A stretch of 33,423 bases of DNA from contig CALEXZ010000045.1 of the NCBI GenBank assembly GCA_937926195.1, positions 1 to 33,423 on the forward strand. Reading direction: 5' to 3'. Within the stretch, counting starts at the first letter, position 1. Each line of letters opens with the position of its first letter. The position numbers and the translations under genes are program-made. Source of the stretch: an uncultured Actinomyces sp. Its GTDB lineage: Bacteria > Actinomycetota > Actinomycetes > Actinomycetales > Actinomycetaceae. This document shows positions 29,162-33,423 of the stretch, in pieces. The notes below the pieces were generated by a model. That model saw only the letters and a list, made by a program, of their open reading frames with translations. It ran no database searches and was not told the DNA's origin.

Positions 29162-30556
29162 CTACCGCTGCCCGTGGGTGCGGATCTGCTCGCGCAGGTC
29201 CTCCCAGTAGGCCAGGCGCTCACGCACGCGGCGCTCGTGGCCGCGGTTGGTCGGCTCGTAGAAGGGTTCGCGTTCCTCGCGGGGCGGGTAGCCCTCGGGC
29301 ATGTAGTCCGCACCGGAGAAGCCCTCGGCCGTGTCCGGGTCGTACTGGTAGCCCGCACCGTAACCGAGCTCCTTCATGAGACGGGTGGGGGCGTTGAGGA
29401 TGTGGGACGGTGGCATGAGTGAGCCCGTGCGCCTGGCCGCCTTCTGTGCGCGCATGAGCCCCCGGTACACGGCGACCGACTTGGGGGCCGTCGCCAGGTA
29501 CACGACCGCCTGTGCGATCGCCAGCTCGCCCTCGGGCGAGCCCAGGCGCTCGTAGGCGTCCCAGGCGGCCAGCGTCACCGACAGCGCCGCCGGGTCCGCC
29601 AGGCCCACGTCCTCGCTGGCGACGTGCACGAGCCGACGGGCCACGTACAGCGGGTCCTCGCCGCCGCCGAGCATGCGGGCCAGCCAGTACAGGGCGGCGT
29701 CCGGGTCGCTGCCGCGAATGGACTTGTGCAGCGCGGAGATGAGGTTGTAGTGCTCCTCGCTCGTCTTGTCGTACAGGGGGGCACGGGAGGCGACGACAGC
29801 GGTCAGGGCCTCGGCGTCGAGAGGGTCCTCGCCCTCGGGCAGGGCGAGGACCTGCTCGACCATGCCCAGCAGGTAGCGCCCGTCGCCGTCGGCCATGGCC
29901 AGCAGGGCCGAGCGGGCGGAGTCGTCCAGCGCCAGCACCCGACCGGTGAGGCGCTCGGTGCGCTCCAGCAGCTCGGCCAGGGCCGCCTCGTCCAGGCGGT
30001 GCAGGACCATGACCTGGCAGCGTGACAGGAACGCCCCGTTGAGCTCGAAGGAGGGGTTCTCGGTCGTGGCGCCCACGAGCACGACCGTGCCGTCCTCGAC
30101 ATAGGGCAGGAAGGAGTCCTGCTGGGCGCGGTTGAAGCGGTGGATCTCGTCGACGAACAGGAGGGTGCCCTGCCCGATCTCACGGCGGCGGGCGGCGGTG
30201 GCGAAGACCTTGCGCAGGTCCGCCACGCCGGAGAAGGTCGCGGAGACCTGCTCGAAGACCAGGCCCGTGCGCTGGGCCAGCAGGCGGGCGATGGTCGTCT
30301 TGCCGCAGCCGGGCGGCCCCCACAGGATGATGGAGGACAGGCGCGCGCCCGCGACCATGCGCCCGAGCGGGGCGTCGGGGGCCAGCAGGTGGTCCTGGCC
30401 GACGACGTCCTCGAGGGTGGCTGGGCGCAGGCGGTCCGCCAGCGGCCGGGTGGGGTCGTCGACCGCGCGGCCCTCGCCGGCGGCCGCCTCGAAGAGGCTC
30501 GGGGCGTCGTCGGTGGTACCGGAACGGTGTGCGCGTGCCTTGCCTCCAGGTGCCAT
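29162..30556 (-). CDS. rarA: RarA/MgsA AAA+ ATPase (replication-associated recombination)
   Basis: Product of 464 residues. An AAA+ clamp-loader relative acting at stalled forks. Walker A GPPGCGKT is at 80-87, Walker B LLFVDEIHRFN around 132-142 (Asp136, Glu137), sensor 1 is in VGATTENPSF, and the Arg-finger-like region is SRCQVMVLHRL. The C-terminal tetramerisation domain has the family mark GSDPDAALYWLARML and DVGLADP. The ATG at 30556 has TAGCCT 6 nt upstream, so it may be translated from a leaderless mRNA. It is downstream of the UvrA-like gene on the same strand, separated by a 20-bp repeat. Confidence 0.94.
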   Translation of the reverse strand: MAPGGKARAHRSGTTDDAPSLFEAAAGEGRAVDDPTRPLADRLRPATLEDVVGQDHLLAPDAPLGRMVAGARLSSIILWGPPGCGKTTIARLLAQRTGLVFEQVSATFSGVADLRKVFATAARRREIGQGTLLFVDEIHRFNRAQQDSFLPYVEDGTVVLVGATTENPSFELNGAFLSRCQVMVLHRLDEAALAELLERTERLTGRVLALDDSARSALLAMADGDGRYLLGMVEQVLALPEGEDPLDAEALTAVVASRAPLYDKTSEEHYNLISALHKSIRGSDPDAALYWLARMLGGGEDPLYVARRLVHVASEDVGLADPAALSVTLAAWDAYERLGSPEGELAIAQAVVYLATAPKSVAVYRGLMRAQKAARRTGSLMPPSHILNAPTRLMKELGYGAGYQYDPDTAEGFSGADYMPEGYPPREEREPFYEPTNRGHERRVRERLAYWEDLREQIRTHGQR

Positions 30557-30562
30557 GCCTCC

Positions 30563-30568
30563 AGGCTA
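30563..30568 (-). promoter_or_regulatory. Candidate leaderless -10 box of rarA
   Basis: TAGCCT (minus) lies 6 nt before ATG 30556, matching the TANNNT-N6-ATG form seen at other starts here. A GGAGG that touches the ATG is too close to be a normal ribosome site. Confidence 0.35.
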
Positions 30569-30598
30569 CGGCCGCCCTCTGACACGCTTCCCCTCGAC

Positions 30599-30660
30599 CT
30601 CCTCGGTTTGCGCTCGAAAGTACGGCAAGCACCCAGGGAGTTCGAGCGCAAACCGAGGAG
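30599..30660. repeat. 20-bp perfect inverted repeat between uvrA-like gene and rarA
   Basis: Arms 30599-30618 and 30641-30660 are exact inverted repeats (CTCCTCGGTTTGCGCTCGAA and complement) around a 22-nt spacer. It begins 9 nt after the UvrA-like stop. It could end that transcript or be a dispersed genomic palindrome. There is no T run. Confidence 0.85.
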
Positions 30661-30669
30661 TTGGGCGGG

Positions 30670-33255
30670 TCAGGTGGGGTAGGCGTCCGCCAGGTGCGCG
30701 GCGAGGTAGCGGGCGGTGAGGGAGGCGCCGGCACCGACCGCGCTCCCCGCGACAAGCTCCGACGGCGTGCCCGCCATGACGACACGGCCGCCCGCCTCAC
30801 CGCCACCGGGACCCATGTCAATCACCCAGTCGGCGTTGGCGATCATGTCGAGGTCGTGCTCGATGACCACCACGGTCGCCCCCGACCCGATGAGCCGGTC
30901 GAGCACTCCGAGCAGGACCCGCACATCCAACGGGTGCAGACCGATACTCGGCTCGTCCAGGACGAACAGCGTCCCCGCCTGGGACGAGCCCAGGTGGGAG
31001 GCGAGCTTGAGACGCTGCGCCTCACCACCGGACAGCGCCGGTGTCGCCTCCCCGAGCGTGAGGTAGCCCAGGCCGAGGTCGACCAGGGTCCGCAGCTGGC
31101 GACACACCCGCGGCAGGTCAGCGCAGGCCTCGGCAGCCTCCACCACGGTGAGAGCGAGCACCTCCGGCAAGGACAGGCCCGCCGTCGGCCCGTCCGGGGC
31201 GCGCCCCGAGACGGGGACGCGCCGGATGCCGTCCGCCCGCTCCCCGAAGCGCGTGCCCTCGCAGACAGGGCAGACGATCTCGACGTCGGGCAGGAACTGC
31301 ACGTCAAGGACGACCTGCCCGGTCCCGTCACAGTGCCCGCAGCGCAGCGACCCCGTGTTGTAGGAGAAGTCCCCGGCCCCCAGCCCGGCCGCCCGCGCCG
31401 CGGGCAGCTGCGCCCAGGCCCGCCGCAGACCGTCCATGACACCGGAGTAGGTCGCCACCGTCGAGCGCACACTCGCACCGATCGGGGTGGCGTCCACGAC
31501 GACGACCCGCCGCAGGGCGCCCGGGTCCACGGACGTGGCGGGGAGGGGCAGCGGCGTGCCCGCGTCCAGCGACCGCACAGCCGGAACCAGGGCCTCAAGC
31601 ACGAGAGTCGTCTTGCCGGAGCCCGACACCCCGGTCACCGTCGTCAGCCGCTGCTGCGGCACCTCAACCTCGAGGGCGTGCACCGTGTGGACAGGGGCCG
31701 TCTCCAGACGCAGCAGCCCCCGCTCGAAGATCCGGTCGTCCGGGACCTGCTCGCGCACACGCACGGGCGCCCGCCCGGTGAGGAACGGGCGGATGAGCGA
31801 GTCCTTGGCGTCACCCGCCGTCGCCAGCCCCGCCGCCCAGGAGGGGCAGTCCCCGCCCACCACCTGGGAGACGGGGGCGGACAGGACGACGGTGCCGCCG
31901 TCAGCGCCCGCGCCCGGCCCGATCTCCAGCAGCCAGTCGGCCTCACGCAGCAGCTCGACGTCGTGGTCCACCAGCAGCACGGAGTTGCCGTCCGCCAGCA
32001 GGTCCTCGATGACCCCCGTCAGGCCGCGCAGGTTGTGCGGGTGCAGGCCGATGCTCGGCTCGTCCAGGACGTACAGCACGCCCGTGGTCCGGTTGCGCAC
32101 CGCCCGCGCCAGCTGGACACGCTGGCGCTCACCCGTGGACAGGGTCGCCGAGGCGCGGTCGAGCGAGAGGTAGCCCAGGCCGAGGTCCAGGAGCCGACGA
32201 GCGGTCACCCGCAGCTCGTCGACGATCTGGCCCGCCATCGCCCCCAGCTCGGCGGGAACGCTGCCGGGCACGCCCTCGACCCACTCCAGCAGGTCCGACA
32301 GGGGCAGGGCGCAGGCCTCGTCCAGGCCGATCCCGCGCAGGCGCGTGGCGCGCACGGCGGCGGACAGGCGCGAGCCGTGGCACTCGGGGCAGGGGCGCAC
32401 CGCCGTGAAGCGGCTCAGACGCGCCACCCCCTTCTCGCTGCTCGTCGTGCTCATCGCCTCGGTGACCGCGGCGACGGCGTTGCGGTAGGTGGCGTTGAGG
32501 TCAAAGACCTTGCCGGTCTTGGAGGGGACGGCGATGAGGCGGGTGACGGCGGGACCGTGCAGGACGGTCTCGCGCTCGGCCTCGCTCAGGTCACGGAAGG
32601 GGACGTCGGGTCGCACCCCGAGGGCCTCCGCAGCGGCCCACATCCAGCCGATGCCGAAGATGTTCCAGCTCTTGACGGCGCCCTCGCGAATGGTGAGGGA
32701 CTCGTCGGGCACGAGAGTGGACTCGTCGACCTCCCGGACCTCACCCGTTCCCTCGCAGGTGGGGCAGGCACCCGCCGAGTTGAAGGCGAGATCCTCCGCG
32801 CCCGGACCCAGGAACGAGACGGCGCAGGTGGTGCAGGTGAGCGGAGCCTCGAGGGCGACGGCCGTGGAGGGAGCGTTGAGGTGACCGTTGGGGCAGGCGT
32901 GGTGGCCCAGGCGCGAGAAGGCCAGGCGCAGGCTGCTCAGGACCTCCGTCGAGGTGCCGAAGGTGGAGCGCACGCCGGGGACGGGTGGACGCTGGTGCAG
33001 CGCCAGCGCGGCGGGCACGTGCAGGATCTCGTCGACATCGGGCCGGGCGGCCTGGGTGAGGCGGCGGCGCGTGTAGGTGGACAGGGACTCCAGGTAGCGG
33101 CGTGCCCCCTCGGCGTAGAGGGTGCCCAGCGCGAGGGAGGACTTGCCGGAGCCGGAGACCCCGGCGACGGCGACGAGCCGACCGAGTGGGACATCGACAT
33201 CGAGGTTCTTGAGGTTGTGCACCCGGGCACCGCGGACCGAGATGACGGAGGGCAT
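30670..33255 (-). CDS. Class II UvrA-like ATPase (lacks UvrB-binding domain)
   Basis: Product of 861 residues, shorter than UvrA (about 940-1000). Two ABC domains each have Walker A (GVSGSGKSS at 32-40 and GVSGSGKTT later), signature loops and Walker B (VLDEPSIGLHP twice). Zinc-finger Cys pairs are seen (CTTC/CPTC, CPEC, CGHC/CPVC). Only about 30 residues separate the first Cys region from GACPTC, where UvrA has about 130 residues of UvrB-binding domain, so this is a class II protein. Relatives include drug-resistance proteins such as DrrC. The N-terminal signature is LSTGE instead of LSGGE. It may bind DNA lesions or drug-bound DNA without UvrB. Confidence 0.9.
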   Translation of the reverse strand: MPSVISVRGARVHNLKNLDVDVPLGRLVAVAGVSGSGKSSLALGTLYAEGARRYLESLSTYTRRRLTQAARPDVDEILHVPAALALHQRPPVPGVRSTFGTSTEVLSSLRLAFSRLGHHACPNGHLNAPSTAVALEAPLTCTTCAVSFLGPGAEDLAFNSAGACPTCEGTGEVREVDESTLVPDESLTIREGAVKSWNIFGIGWMWAAAEALGVRPDVPFRDLSEAERETVLHGPAVTRLIAVPSKTGKVFDLNATYRNAVAAVTEAMSTTSSEKGVARLSRFTAVRPCPECHGSRLSAAVRATRLRGIGLDEACALPLSDLLEWVEGVPGSVPAELGAMAGQIVDELRVTARRLLDLGLGYLSLDRASATLSTGERQRVQLARAVRNRTTGVLYVLDEPSIGLHPHNLRGLTGVIEDLLADGNSVLLVDHDVELLREADWLLEIGPGAGADGGTVVLSAPVSQVVGGDCPSWAAGLATAGDAKDSLIRPFLTGRAPVRVREQVPDDRIFERGLLRLETAPVHTVHALEVEVPQQRLTTVTGVSGSGKTTLVLEALVPAVRSLDAGTPLPLPATSVDPGALRRVVVVDATPIGASVRSTVATYSGVMDGLRRAWAQLPAARAAGLGAGDFSYNTGSLRCGHCDGTGQVVLDVQFLPDVEIVCPVCEGTRFGERADGIRRVPVSGRAPDGPTAGLSLPEVLALTVVEAAEACADLPRVCRQLRTLVDLGLGYLTLGEATPALSGGEAQRLKLASHLGSSQAGTLFVLDEPSIGLHPLDVRVLLGVLDRLIGSGATVVVIEHDLDMIANADWVIDMGPGGGEAGGRVVMAGTPSELVAGSAVGAGASLTARYLAAHLADAYPT

Positions 33256-33261
33256 GGGTGC

Positions 33262-33267
33262 AGGTTA
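33262..33267 (-). promoter_or_regulatory. Candidate leaderless -10 box of the UvrA-like gene
   Basis: TAACCT (minus) lies 6 nt before ATG 33255, with no ribosome site between them. No good -35 is visible. Confidence 0.35.
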
Positions 33268-33360
33268 CGTGCCGCGGGGACTGCGCGGGCTCGGGCCTCT
33301 GGCCCCGGGTAGTGCGGGTACGTGTGGTGGCACGCTCATGGTGTCTCGGCGCCTGTAGGG

Positions 33361-33423
33361 ATGGCGAATTTTCGTTGTGATCTCGGGATGGGGGCGGTGG
33401 TGTCGGATCAGGCCGATCGCTCC
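33361..33423 (+). other. Open frame cut by the window end (uncertain)
   Basis: ATG at 33361 begins 21 codons (MANFRCDLGMGAVV...) open to the window edge. It has only TAGGG directly before the ATG. It may be the start of a gene, a mobile element end, or chance. I cannot decide from 63 bases. Confidence 0.2.

Noticed and set aside
30661..33312. Plus-strand frame of 883 codons opposite the UvrA-like gene
   Set aside because: Repetitive Arg/Gln/Asp composition; the opposite strand has both ABC domains.
1..33423. CRISPR array or restriction/toxin defence cassette
   Set aside because: No regularly spaced repeats and no Cas, methylase or toxin motifs were seen; the HNH protein fits phage packaging.

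Overview
The window is high-GC, densely coding DNA from an actinobacterium. The gene set (GuaB1-type GMP reductase, secreted tripeptidyl-aminopeptidase-like S33 hydrolase, cytoplasmic GH13 pullulanase with a DUF3372-type tail, class II UvrA-like ATPase), frequent GTG starts, ATGA/GTGA gene overlaps and apparent leaderless promoters fit Actinomycetaceae such as Actinomyces or Schaalia. The genus is an inference; no rRNA or other marker is present.

Positions 1 to about 15486 are the late half of an integrated long-tailed (siphovirus) prophage, whose early and immunity genes lie left of the window. In order: three small accessory genes, an HNH endonuclease, small and large terminase, portal, a prohead protease fused in frame to the major capsid protein, connector, tail terminator-like protein, major tail protein, an HK97 gp10-like protein, two tail chaperone ORFs arranged for -1 frameshifting, tape measure, tail hub and fibre-like proteins, an endolysin with a second start inside the gene, holin, a coiled-coil membrane protein, and a tyrosine integrase on the opposite strand. 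The prophage ends at the 3' half of a tRNA gene (attR), followed by a terminator. The intact tRNA should sit beyond the left edge.

Positions 15640 to 24877 are host metabolism: a secreted S33 peptidase (minus) divergent from guaB1 (plus), a PLP pair on the minus strand (MalY/PatB-type C-S lyase, then a cystathionine gamma-synthase/lyase-family enzyme), and a type I pullulanase (plus). The C-S lyase gene appears to have a leaderless upstream ORF ending in Met-Arg-Met-Arg, a possible attenuator.

Positions 25080 to 29044 hold the most unusual block: five same-strand genes encoding an SPFH-SHOCT protein, a 70-residue zinc-ribbon protein, a 356-residue helical protein with a central zinc ribbon, a 75-residue protein and a 397-residue protein. 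The last two start with nearly the same amphipathic helix. No protein of the set has a clear transmembrane segment, so it looks like a peripheral membrane assembly built on an SPFH scaffold. The locus recalls SPFH/PspA envelope-stress loci such as Bacillus YdjI, but no PspA gene is present in the window. It ends at a 21-bp hairpin shared with convergent rarA.

Positions 29162 to 33255 hold rarA and a class II UvrA-like gene on the minus strand, separated by a 20-bp perfect inverted repeat. The last 168 bases contain the likely uvrA-like promoter and an ORF cut by the window edge.
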